The notes under the pieces are model-generated. The model was given only the letters and a program-made list of their open reading frames with translations, made no database searches and was not told the origin of the DNA. From a virus, in IMG/VR virus record IMGVR_UViG_3300020233_000109, positions 1-48,357 of that record: DNA of 48,357 bases; one strand, 5' to 3'. Below are positions 23,425-30,399 of this stretch, one piece after another (positions within the stretch are counted from its first letter, which is position 1; every line of letters starts with the position of its first letter). A program made the position numbers and the translations under genes.

Positions 23425-23463
23425 CTCCAAACTGTTTGATGAACATCCGAGGAGCAAGGCACG

Positions 23464-23727
23464 TTGGAGTGGACCGGCAAGACTTGTACCGGTCCTGTTC
23501 TTTCGAGTGTGCATAGTGGTGTATTGTTTATGGGAGGAGGGTTTCCGAAGAGTACCCGAACAATCAGACTGGTTGATAACCATGCCTTGATGGACATGAG
23601 GGCCTTCATGGAAAGTAAGGGGAGTAAATCCTTTTCGTCTTTGTCTCCCTATGTATATTATGGAGTCTGGCATAGGTTGTCCTTTATAAGAGGTTGTCCT
23701 TGCGGTATTTTGACCACAGAGGGATGA
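23464..23727 (+). CDS. Doubtful small protein, 87 aa, TTG start
   Basis: A rightward frame in an otherwise leftward region. GAGGAG lies nine bases before the TTG at 23464. The product (MEWTGKTCTGPVLSSVHSGV...) has a mix of Gly/Cys/aromatic residues and ends CGILTTEG. No family recognised. Competing open frames exist on both strands over 23357-23673, so this call rests on the ribosome site only. Confidence 0.3.
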   Translation: MEWTGKTCTGPVLSSVHSGVLFMGGGFPKSTRTIRLVDNHALMDMRAFMESKGSKSFSSLSPYVYYGVWHRLSFIRGCPCGILTTEG

Positions 23728-23802
23728 TGGTTATAAAGCCATAGCAAATAAATACTATGGCTACAATGAGGAGAGAGACACAAAGCATATATACATCTCC
23801 AT

Positions 23803-23994
23803 TCAGATGGTTGCATTATTGGTGATGTAGGCATTGAGACCTACGGTTACTTCTTTGTTATCCACCAGTAAACCTGTCTTTTGATTGCCATGAGTGGTTG
23901 CAATCACCAGTGTTTTTCCACTGGCTGATGGTCTGATAGGTTCCTCTAGGGGGATACTCACGATAAGTTTCCTGTCTTTAATCTCTACTTTCAT
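23803..23994 (-). CDS. Small beta-rich protein, 63 aa
   Basis: ATG 23994 (MKVEIKDRKLIVSIPLEEP) has AAGGAG eight bases upstream. The pattern IKDRKLIVSIPLE, SGKTLVIATTHGN, VDNKEVTVGLNAYI is that of a small conserved-type protein often met in phages and mobile elements, function unknown. Its own sigma-70 promoter with a hairpin (24092-24151) and the palindrome at 24053-24068 lie upstream, suggesting tight regulation. Confidence 0.7.
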   Translation of the reverse strand: MKVEIKDRKLIVSIPLEEPIRPSASGKTLVIATTHGNQKTGLLVDNKEVTVGLNAYITNNATI

Positions 23995-24052
23995 AATGAA
24001 GCTCCTTAGTAATGACCGGGCAATTCCGGTGAGTTTTTGCAGCGTATATTTC

Positions 24053-24068
24053 GTTCTCACGTGAGAAC
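24053..24068. promoter_or_regulatory. 16-bp perfect palindrome, operator-like
   Basis: GTTCTCACGTGAGAAC in the leader of the gene starting at 23994. A near copy with one substitution in one arm (GTTCTCACGTAAGAAC) lies at about 25249-25264 upstream of the 24255-25109 gene. Two copies next to two leftward promoters suggest a shared dimeric regulator. Confidence 0.7.
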
Positions 24069-24091
24069 AAAAAAAAACTGCAATAAAAAAA

Positions 24092-24121
24092 CCTGTAATT
24101 GATTATTCAATCAACTACAGG
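24092..24121 (-). terminator. Hairpin with T-run at a transcription start, terminator or attenuator
   Basis: On the minus strand CCTGTAGTTGATT pairs with AATCAATTACAGG (one mismatch) and is followed by seven T. It begins right at the predicted start of the promoter at 24123-24151, so it could terminate the upstream gene (ending 24255), attenuate the new transcript, or act as a DNA operator. Confidence 0.7.
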
Positions 24122-24122
24122 C

Positions 24123-24151
24123 ATTTTATCACAAAAACTGTTATTTGTCAA
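24123..24151 (-). promoter_or_regulatory. Sigma-70 promoter for the 63-aa gene and downstream leftward genes
   Basis: Minus strand TTGACA (24151-24146), 17 bases, TAAAAT (24128-24123). Directed toward the ubiquitin-like cassette and replication genes. Confidence 0.75.
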
Positions 24152-24211
24152 GGAAAAAACATTTATAAGTCTTTATTTTATAACGTGTTACGATTCTTTA
24201 GCACCCTACCA

Positions 24212-24259
24212 AGTTTAGAAGTTTAGAAGTTTAGAAGTTTAGACGTTTAGAAGTTTAGG
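24212..24259. repeat. 8-bp tandem repeat, six copies
   Basis: AGTTTAGA in six head-to-tail copies, the fifth (CGTTTAGA) and last (AGTTTAGG) with one change each. It runs over the stop codon of the leftward gene ending at 24255. Confidence 0.95.
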
Positions 24260-25109
24260 CTACGGCCTTTAACGCCGATTGTACCGCTTTAGCTATGGCG
24301 GCCAAGCCTGATTGCTCCAGACTTTGACCATCAACAATAGCTAACTGTTTAATAGCGGTAGCAATGGAGGAAAGCGCCATATTTTCCTGGTGAAGTGAAT
24401 AAATCACGTTTTCCAACAAAGTTTGCTTCTCTTCCAACGTCATCGATTCAACTACTGCGCTGGAATAGACAGACTTTGAGTCTTTGGAACCATTAGAATC
24501 AACTATGGGGGGAGTCTCATCGGGAGTGTCTTCTACGCGAATGGGTGTCAAAACGGGGGGGAGTGTAGAAACGGGAGTAGTTGATTTTTTGTGAGATACC
24601 CTAGTCTTTTTTTTGCCTACTTCTTTCAGCTTTTCAGCCACCATCAAGCCATATTTAATACGGCCTAAGGCACATAATTCAGTCAACGAATTAAAAGCCT
24701 TTAATGGTTCGTCCTGCCAAAAAAATGAATCGGTTAACCATAATTCAAGATCGCCCAAAACTAACCCTATTGGTTCAGGGTGGCGATCCGATTTTTTGGT
24801 TAGTTGACGTAAGTCTTGAAGTGTACAGCACTTAGCCTTGAGCATAGCCGCAAAAAACAAACTTGATCGGAATAGGATGCTTAGCTTGCGTTTTGGGAGC
24901 CCTGACAGGTCTTCACATTCAATTATTAGATCGTCACGCGCTTTTTTGGTCGGGGATATAATCAGTAGTTGAGTGTATAATTGGCCGATTCTGCTGATTA
25001 ACGCTGCAATTTTAGGCCATAAACCAGATTGTAGTTGTGTGTAGGATAGAAGTAGGGGGACTAGTTTAGACACAAGTACTTCTTTTTTTGTTTTTTCTTT
25101 AGTTTCCAT
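24255..25109 (-). CDS. Hypothetical protein next to the candidate origin, 284 aa
   Basis: First leftward gene after the control region, with a perfect sigma-70 promoter (25190-25217) and AAAGGAA before ATG 25109. Residues 1-170 are helical and mostly hydrophobic/basic (LVPLLLSYTQLQSGLWPKIA; SILFRSSLFFAAMLKAK), then a Lys-rich and Pro/Thr-rich linker (166-215) and a helical C-terminus (SGLAAIAKAVQSALKAVA). No family recognised. Position beside iterons and DnaA boxes makes it a candidate replication initiator or early regulator; this is inference only. Confidence 0.7.
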   Translation of the reverse strand: METKEKTKKEVLVSKLVPLLLSYTQLQSGLWPKIAALISRIGQLYTQLLIISPTKKARDDLIIECEDLSGLPKRKLSILFRSSLFFAAMLKAKCCTLQDLRQLTKKSDRHPEPIGLVLGDLELWLTDSFFWQDEPLKAFNSLTELCALGRIKYGLMVAEKLKEVGKKKTRVSHKKSTTPVSTLPPVLTPIRVEDTPDETPPIVDSNGSKDSKSVYSSAVVESMTLEEKQTLLENVIYSLHQENMALSSIATAIKQLAIVDGQSLEQSGLAAIAKAVQSALKAVA

Positions 25110-25189
25110 TTTTTATTCCTTTATGGGTGAATAAGGTAGGGCGCTAAAGAAATGTAACACGCATATTTAATTGTCAAAGAACAGCTACA

Positions 25190-25217
25190 ATTATAACAGT
25201 TTTTTTAAGGGTGTCAA
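25190..25217 (-). promoter_or_regulatory. Perfect-consensus sigma-70 promoter, leftward
   Basis: Minus strand TTGACA (25217-25212), 16-base spacer with an A-run, TATAAT (25195-25190). Drives the 284-aa gene and probably the leftward early region. Confidence 0.9.
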
Positions 25218-25248
25218 CATATTTTCTTGTTTTATTTGATCGTTCGTT

Positions 25249-25264
25249 CGTTCTCACGTAAGAA
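25249..25264. promoter_or_regulatory. Second copy of the operator-like palindrome
   Basis: GTTCTCACGTAAGAAC, one base different from the perfect palindrome at 24053-24068; 32 bases upstream of the -35 box of the leftward promoter, flanked by GTTC repeats. Confidence 0.65.
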
Positions 25265-25285
25265 CGAAAATGCGCTTGGTATAAA

Positions 25286-25317
25286 TTGTGGATAACTTGT
25301 GGATAACTTGGGGATAA
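25286..25317. promoter_or_regulatory. Three tandem DnaA boxes at 11-bp spacing
   Basis: TTGTGGATAA at 25286-25295 and 25297-25306 (reverse complement of the TTATCCACA consensus) and TTGGGGATAA at 25308-25317 (one mismatch). The 11-bp pitch places them on one face of the helix. Suggests use or titration of host DnaA. Confidence 0.85.
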
Positions 25318-25635
25318 ACAAGATATAGAAGGTCTTCTTTATCGTCTTCACTTAAAATTGTTATCAGAAAACTCTCCCAATTACTTGATAAATGTTTCTC
25401 TCCATCATTATATAGATGTTTCTATCCATCATTATATAGATAAGTATCTCTATCACTTCACAAAATAGAATAATCCTCATAAACAAAGGAACCACCAAAC
25501 GGGGCGGCCCCCTAAAAAATGTGGGAGGAGGAGGGGAATCACCTCCCCTCGTTACCAAAAAAAAAAATAAGTCCCTTTCTTGACCCAAAAGTATATAACG
25601 GCAAACCTTCCCAAAACTGCGAAAAACCCATTTCT

Positions 25636-25672
25636 GTAACGGGTATAACGGATTCTGTAACGGGTATAACGG
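25636..25672 (+). repeat. Iterons 1 and 2 (direct), 16 bp, 21-bp pitch
   Basis: GTAACGGGTATAACGG at 25636-25651 and 25657-25672. Partial copies (ATAACGGC, GTAACGGC) occur at about 25594, 25688, 25697 and 25725. Confidence 0.9.
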
Positions 25673-25899
25673 CAAAAAAGAGAGTTTGTAACGGCAGTAA
25701 CGGCATTTCCAGTCAATGCGCCCATATAACGGCACATTTCCATTTTTTCGGAAAAAAGTGAGAGGGGGTACACCCCCCTTTTCCCTCTCAAAAAAAAACC
25801 CCCTATTATTATACCCCCTTAAAAGAACAGGGGTACAATCTTTTCTTCTTCTTTTACTCCTATCCCCATGGTCCAGGGTCCTCTCTCCAAGCAATTATG

Positions 25900-25998
25900 C
25901 CGTTATACCCGTTACAAACAGCCTTTTTTTCCTCATTTTGCTGTTATACCCGTTACAAACACCTCTTTCTACCCCCGTTATGCCGTTATACCCGTTAC
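25900..25998 (-). repeat. Iterons 3-5 (inverted), 16 bp
   Basis: CCGTTATACCCGTTAC at 25900-25915 and 25983-25998, and with one mismatch at 25941-25956: the reverse complement of iterons 1 and 2. The two groups face each other across about 230 bases. Confidence 0.9.
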
Positions 25999-26007
25999 AA
26001 AATCGAC

Positions 26008-26013
26008 TATAAT
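26008..26013 (+). promoter_or_regulatory. Possible rightward -10 box (TATAAT) next to iteron 5
   Basis: TATAAT with no TTGACA-like -35; iteron 5 occupies the -35 position, so an iteron-binding protein could regulate it. Weak evidence alone. Confidence 0.4.
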
Positions 26014-26138
26014 CCTATAGGATGTTAAGATAGGCAACACAAAATGGCCCAAACCTCCCCAAAATTCCTCTTGTCTCCTCACCAAAACCGATATAACTCC
26101 TTATTTTCCCCACAATATTACCCCTAACCCCTTATTTT

Positions 26139-26167
26139 TCTTGCATCCTTCCTTTTTTTAGATTAAA
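26139..26167 (+). promoter_or_regulatory. Rightward sigma-70-like promoter before the 225-aa gene
   Basis: TTGCAT, 17-base pyrimidine-rich spacer, TAAAAT. The predicted start falls on motif copy 5 (26170-26184). Confidence 0.6.
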
Positions 26168-26169
26168 AT

Positions 26170-26184
26170 ACATTTGAGGCTGGT
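26170..26184 (+). repeat. 15-bp genome-wide motif, copy 5 (one mismatch)
   Basis: ACATTTGAGGCTGGT, at the predicted transcription start of the rightward gene beginning at 26243. Confidence 0.85.
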
Positions 26185-26242
26185 GTTTTTCCTCCTCACC
26201 TTACTTTTATCCGTTTTCCATCCCACCATAAGGAGACTCATT

Positions 26243-26920
26243 ATGGTTTTTTCGGAGACACAATCCGATTCGGTAAGCAAAAAAACTACCTCACCCGATG
26301 GGATAGAAGAAAATACAAAGAAACTTCTCTCTCAATGTATCGACTGTCTGACCTTCTTATTCAAAACGGACAATACCCTGGGCGATACGACCCGTAAAAC
26401 CTTAAACAATGTAAGAACCGACCTCTTCTCTATTTATAATCATTTCCCCCTGGTGGAAAAAATGAAAAAATCAATGCGGGAGGAAACACACCTCCTCAAC
26501 ATTCGTATATCTAATGCCCTTTGGACCTGTATCGAGGATTCTTTCATTGATAAACCCTATGAAAAAAGATTAATATATTCCTCATTGCTTAAACCCCTTA
26601 ATTTTCCCCCCATGAAGGAGTTCTCTTACTACCTCCAGGAGCAATTCATCCCTCCTATGACTTGGGAGAACAGGAGAAAGGAATGGTTTCTGGTCCGTAC
26701 CTGTTCCCCTTCCGGTATTTATTATACCTCGGTCCACGACCCAGAGTGTCGTCGAGTCTGGGAGTGGAAGACCTTAGAACCAATGCTTACGGCTAAAGCC
26801 CACCAGCAGGCCGCTCTTGCCAAAAAAGAATTCCACCAGATAAAGACTTCCCCAACAACTTCAATCCCCATAGCAGAGACATTGGGTATTACTGTGCAAC
26901 CCTCGGAGGTGAGCTACTGA
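26243..26920 (+). CDS. Hypothetical protein, 225 aa, first rightward gene
   Basis: ATG 26243 follows AAGGAGA with normal spacing; an upstream in-frame extension to 26174 lacks support. Residues 20-110 are helical with Cys/Leu (LLSQCIDCLTFLFK) and the C-terminal half is aromatic/charged (PPMTWENRRKEWFLVRT). No family recognised. Between the origin region and the packaging genes; it is separated from them by the 35-bp inverted repeat and may be an early rightward regulator. Confidence 0.7.
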   Translation: MVFSETQSDSVSKKTTSPDGIEENTKKLLSQCIDCLTFLFKTDNTLGDTTRKTLNNVRTDLFSIYNHFPLVEKMKKSMREETHLLNIRISNALWTCIEDSFIDKPYEKRLIYSSLLKPLNFPPMKEFSYYLQEQFIPPMTWENRRKEWFLVRTCSPSGIYYTSVHDPECRRVWEWKTLEPMLTAKAHQQAALAKKEFHQIKTSPTTSIPIAETLGITVQPSEVSY

Positions 26921-26925
26921 GGGAA

Positions 26926-26960
26926 GGAACCCCCACCAGCCTCAAACGTAATTGAGCAAA
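26926..26960. repeat. 35-bp inverted repeat, right copy
   Basis: Perfect reverse complement of 6330-6364, including motif copy 6 (ACCAGCCTCAAACGT, 26935-26949). Lies 5 bases after the stop of the 225-aa gene and before the terminase promoter. Confidence 0.9.
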
Positions 26961-27003
26961 TATAAATCCATAATGACAAATAATCTCTCTTGATCTTATT
27001 TCC

Positions 27004-27012
27004 TGTTATAAT
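27004..27012 (+). promoter_or_regulatory. Extended -10 promoter before the packaging/late genes
   Basis: TG-T-TATAAT, 33 bases upstream of the first late gene, with no good -35 box; typical of activator-dependent or extended -10 promoters. Confidence 0.6.
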
Positions 27013-27045
27013 AGATTATGATGTTTTTTTAGGAAAAGGGAAAAA

Positions 27046-27651
27046 ATGAGTAAGGAATTATATTCTGATATAGTTTATCCTCCCGATAGTCCTGAAGCCT
27101 TAATGGGTGGAGGAGGGATACAGAATGATCCTCATTCCCCCATGAGGGATAGAAGAAGAATAATTAAATTTTTAGAGGAAAAGGGGTGGACGACTGAGGA
27201 AGAATTATCTATGTTGGTGGATATAGCCAGAGATGATTCCAATACCGTATCTATGAAGATGAGGGCTGCTGGTTTCATTCGTAATATTGTCAATGAAGCC
27301 TATGATGAGGCTAACAAATTTCGTTCTATTTCCGTTTATGACGATCAGGATAGTATTTCTTTTCAAGATACTCCGGCAGACGGTTCTCTCAAATTTTTAG
27401 AAATAGCTAAGGAAGACGCTAATGAAGAAATACCCAGAGAAAAAGGATGTAATTCAACAGAAAATACCTCTTCGCATATTGAATCCCTCAATAGTAACGA
27501 AGGAATCAAAGCAAGAGAAATCAAATTTTCCCCTTTCCGGGGAACAGGAACAACCAAACAAGACGATCTCTCCCAAATCGGATGTCTCCATATCCCCCCT
27601 TCAGAAGGAAATGCTGTTCCCGGAATACTTTCAACAACAAAAGGACAATAA
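27046..27651 (+). CDS. Candidate small terminase subunit, 201 aa
   Basis: First gene of the late region and two genes before the large terminase. Residues 30-85 are helical (RRRIIKFLEEKGWTTEEELS; MKMRAAGFIRNIVNEAYDEA), in the manner of small terminase helix-turn-helix and oligomerisation segments, followed by a long polar, low-complexity tail (from about 100). Size and position fit TerS; no sequence signature proves it. AGGGAAAAA precedes ATG 27046. A second frame overlaps its last 230 bases. Confidence 0.5.
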   Translation: MSKELYSDIVYPPDSPEALMGGGGIQNDPHSPMRDRRRIIKFLEEKGWTTEEELSMLVDIARDDSNTVSMKMRAAGFIRNIVNEAYDEANKFRSISVYDDQDSISFQDTPADGSLKFLEIAKEDANEEIPREKGCNSTENTSSHIESLNSNEGIKAREIKFSPFRGTGTTKQDDLSQIGCLHIPPSEGNAVPGILSTTKGQ

Positions 27652-27655
27652 CCCC

Positions 27656-28093
27656 ATGACTACTCAAGTTTGTAATAGTCTTGATGGGGTTCAAAATTCT
27701 TTCAATGATGAAAATAATAAGTCTGCTGTTATCCCTTGTCCTCTGACTGAAATGGAGATAGTAGAAACCTCGAAGAGTCTTAGCGACGAGACACGGGTAG
27801 CCAGTTGTTTCAGGTGTATTTTTTCCAAACAAAATTCTTCCTATTTATCCAGTCCCGTCATCTGGAGAGAAATACCTGATCTGGGTGATTTACAAGATCC
27901 AGCCGGAATTCTCTATCCTCATGTTCTGATTAAAGTATGTCTCTTGGTTAAAAATCCTGATTTTATTCGGTCCATCTCTCACGGTTTAGTGCGGATGGTC
28001 CCCGACCATAAAGTTCAACAACTCTGGCGCGAGACAGTTATTGTTCTGTTTGCTACCCTATCCGTCTTGATGCAGAAAGATAAAATAGTATGA
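27656..28093 (+). CDS. Hypothetical protein, 145 aa
   Basis: ATG 27656 lies five bases after the previous stop, with AAGGA upstream. The same frame is open back to 27422, overlapping the previous gene by 230 bases; the upstream part is polar and low in complexity, so the short form is preferred. The C-terminal 90 residues look globular (AGILYPHVLIKVCLLVKN; VQQLWRETVIVLFATLSVLM). Located before the large terminase; role unknown. Confidence 0.6.
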   Translation: MTTQVCNSLDGVQNSFNDENNKSAVIPCPLTEMEIVETSKSLSDETRVASCFRCIFSKQNSSYLSSPVIWREIPDLGDLQDPAGILYPHVLIKVCLLVKNPDFIRSISHGLVRMVPDHKVQQLWRETVIVLFATLSVLMQKDKIV

Positions 28094-28147
28094 GGGGTTC
28101 CTGTGTAATATCACTATTTATTTAACCTTTTTTATCTAAAAATATTT

Positions 28148-30013
28148 ATGGATGTTATTAAATCCTATTATCCCCTACCCCCTGATTATGAAGAATTAAC
28201 TAAAGAAGGGAAGAAAAGGGCTAGGCTATCTCTGGCCTCTAATCATAGTACCCCAGAGAAATTTGTATTAGCCTGGGATTTCTTTCGTCGTTATTATCTT
28301 AAATCTATGCCTCCGGGTTTTTTTTACAAAACCCATTGTGAATCCCCCCCTTTTCACTATCAGGCCATTTATGATATGGCTCGTTATCATATGAATATTT
28401 TAGGTGCGCCTCGTGGTTTTTCCAAGTCTGTCATTATCGGTATTGAGATTCCTTTGTTGTTGTGTTGTACCCGTCCCTCTTTTGAAATAAGTATTGGGAC
28501 ATCGACTTGGGAACTTCTTAAAGACAAATTTGAAATGATTATGTATCAGCTAACTAATAATCCTCGTATCCTGGAGGATTATGGATGTCTAAAGCCCAAT
28601 AGGGGTGGGGGTCGTTGGAATACTCATTTCCTGTCGCTTAGTAATAGGGTACATGTTAGAGGTTTTTCCGTTGATGGTAAGAAACGAGGGGGCAGAGCCG
28701 ACCTACTCCTACTGGACGATCCTGAATTTGATACTCGTAATGAACAGGTGGGGGCCAAGATGCGCCGTGATTTTGAGACTCTGGTATTCAAGCAGATGAT
28801 TCCCATGATGCATCCCCAAGCCAGTGTGTTTTGGATAGGCACTATTATTGATAGAAGAAGTTTTATCTACCATGCTTTTTACGGAGAAGATTCTCGTTTT
28901 TCCCATTGGAACAGAAGGATTTTAGCCGCCTGTAAAATAGAGGGAACCGAATTTAATTCCCTGCTCTGGCCTGAAAGGTTTGATGTTTCTTTTCTTCAAC
29001 AGAAAAGATTAGAGATGGGACCAGCCCCTTTTGCCGCTGAGTTTCTTAATGCGCCAGCTTCAGATGAGGATCGAATTTTCCGTATTTATCCTGATCGCCA
29101 TACTTATCAGGTGGTAGGGGATCAACATAGTAAAGATATTTTTCTTAGTTCCGATGCAACAATTATATCTATGCAAGTTAGGGAAAAAGGTTCCGAAGAA
29201 ACAGATTATAAGGGGTTGACTCGGATTACTCTTCCCTTTGTGGCATGGGTCAAAACCCTGTATCGTGTTAGTTTTATTGATTACGCCCGGACTACGGGAA
29301 CCCATTCGGACTACAGTTGTGTAATGACTTTGGGGTTTGATCGTCAGGATATTATGTACGTTCTGGATATGTGGCTTGGCAAGGTTTCTAATGCCACCCT
29401 GGAGGATATTACTATGAAACAGGGATACCGATGGAGGAGTCAGGTGTTGGCTCCCGAAGCTATTTCCATTCAGAAAGAAATGGCTGAACAGTTGGGTCGC
29501 CGAGTTGACAGAGATAAAATTTATAATGATTGGTATCCCAAAGTATTTCACGTCCGATACCCCTCTAATACCCCCAAGGCCCAGAGAATAGCGGGACTGG
29601 AATGGAGGTTTCATCGAAATCGGATCAAACTACCGGAGAAAGCACCCCCCTATGACAATAAAATGTGGCAGGAATTAAGGAATCAAATAGCTGATTTTAC
29701 CTTGAGTCTTGAACTTCTGCCCAAAGACGATGCTATAGATACTCTGGCTATGCACCAGTACTTGGGACGAAAGAGGGGAACCCAGAAGGAGAGGGAACCG
29801 GAGGTCAAAACGACTCGTAGTATGTTGTTGGAGGGCCAGCGAGAAGTTCCTAAATGGGATGTACCTTTGATCTCAGGTATGAACATGGAAGATATAGATG
29901 AAGAAGTATTGGACGCTTTGAGGATAAAAGATTATAATAATCAGAAAACCAGGCAAAAACGATCATCTCGTTACGATGGTCGTCGATCCTCCTATGTGGG
30001 AACAAGATTATGA
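28148..30013 (+). CDS. terL: Terminase large subunit
   Basis: 621 residues. ATPase: Walker A-like GAPRGFSKS (86-94), Walker B ADLLLLDD (184-191), then GTIIDRRS. Nuclease (RNase H-like): FIDYARTTGTHSDYS (376-390; D378, D388) followed by IMYVLDMWLGK, and a late acidic pair in PKDDAIDTLAM. Packages DNA into procapsids through the portal. An insert of about 40 residues (325-365) separates the two domains. There is no Shine-Dalgarno before ATG 28148, which is unusual in this genome. The next gene overlaps by four bases. Confidence 0.95.
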   Translation: MDVIKSYYPLPPDYEELTKEGKKRARLSLASNHSTPEKFVLAWDFFRRYYLKSMPPGFFYKTHCESPPFHYQAIYDMARYHMNILGAPRGFSKSVIIGIEIPLLLCCTRPSFEISIGTSTWELLKDKFEMIMYQLTNNPRILEDYGCLKPNRGGGRWNTHFLSLSNRVHVRGFSVDGKKRGGRADLLLLDDPEFDTRNEQVGAKMRRDFETLVFKQMIPMMHPQASVFWIGTIIDRRSFIYHAFYGEDSRFSHWNRRILAACKIEGTEFNSLLWPERFDVSFLQQKRLEMGPAPFAAEFLNAPASDEDRIFRIYPDRHTYQVVGDQHSKDIFLSSDATIISMQVREKGSEETDYKGLTRITLPFVAWVKTLYRVSFIDYARTTGTHSDYSCVMTLGFDRQDIMYVLDMWLGKVSNATLEDITMKQGYRWRSQVLAPEAISIQKEMAEQLGRRVDRDKIYNDWYPKVFHVRYPSNTPKAQRIAGLEWRFHRNRIKLPEKAPPYDNKMWQELRNQIADFTLSLELLPKDDAIDTLAMHQYLGRKRGTQKEREPEVKTTRSMLLEGQREVPKWDVPLISGMNMEDIDEEVLDALRIKDYNNQKTRQKRSSRYDGRRSSYVGTRL

Positions 30014-30393
30014 CGGTAGTTAATTGGCTTCTTGTAGGTTATGGTATAGCTACGTCGTTCTTTCTCTGTCTTGTTATTTTTTATCTGGCACATAAGCTGG
30101 GGAAGATAGTAGAAGATTTAGGTAAACTAAGTCTGGAAAATTCCGTTTTAAGTTCAGGGAAGACTCAAAAGCACGATTTGGGTTATCTCTATAAAGCCTT
30201 GAGGATGCAGGAAGCGCGTCAAACCCTCTTAAAACCCGAAGGGAATGAGGGGGAGGGAGAGGAATCGGGGGGCGAGCAGAAACAGAAACCAGCCTCAAAC
30301 GTACCTGGCAAACCAAATCGGGTAACAAAGATTAAGAAGTCAAGAGAGACTGATTCCGATTATATTCATATGGTTCATGGGAGTATGGGGTGA
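30010..30393 (+). CDS. Small membrane protein between terminase and portal, 127 aa
   Basis: Start ATGA overlaps the terminase stop. One N-terminal transmembrane helix (WLLVGYGIATSFFLCLVIFY, 6-25), then a coiled, charged region and a Gly/Glu- and Pro/Lys-rich tail. The tail contains motif copy 7 in frame (peptide PASNV). No family recognised; small membrane proteins in this slot are occasionally holins, but a single helix and long tail do not settle it. Confidence 0.7.
   Translation: MTVVNWLLVGYGIATSFFLCLVIFYLAHKLGKIVEDLGKLSLENSVLSSGKTQKHDLGYLYKALRMQEARQTLLKPEGNEGEGEESGGEQKQKPASNVPGKPNRVTKIKKSRETDSDYIHMVHGSMG
30288..30302 (-). repeat. 15-bp genome-wide motif, copy 7
   Basis: ACCAGCCTCAAACGT, inside the coding region of the 127-aa membrane protein. 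Confidence 0.9.
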
Positions 30394-30399
30394 TAAATT

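Larger units (their letters stand above)
23144..23463. other. 320-bp non-coding interval with motif copy 4 and an ACCT microsatellite
   Basis: Holds the leader of the Ubl gene, a copy of the 15-bp motif (23353-23367) and the ACCT repeat (23381-23424). A minus-strand ORF of 34 codons near 23295-23191 has AGGAG too close to its ATG and is not called. I see no consensus promoter here. Confidence 0.6.
25110..26242. other. 1.1-kb divergent control region, candidate replication origin
   Basis: No convincing gene; open frames over 25364-26012 are low-complexity, lysine/phenylalanine- or proline-rich and lack ribosome sites. Between leftward and rightward genes it holds a perfect sigma-70 promoter, an operator-like palindrome, three DnaA-type boxes, five 16-bp iterons, a TATAAT box overlapping the last iteron context, A/T- and G-rich homopolymer tracts, and a rightward promoter at 26139-26167. 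Confidence 0.75.

Noticed and set aside
23357-23673. Several open frames on both strands around the ACCT repeat
   Set aside because: Mutually overlapping; most lack ribosome sites. Only 23464-23727 is listed, at low confidence.
25364-26012. Open frames on both strands in the origin region
   Set aside because: Homopolymer- and repeat-driven (iterons, A/G runs), biased composition, no ribosome sites.
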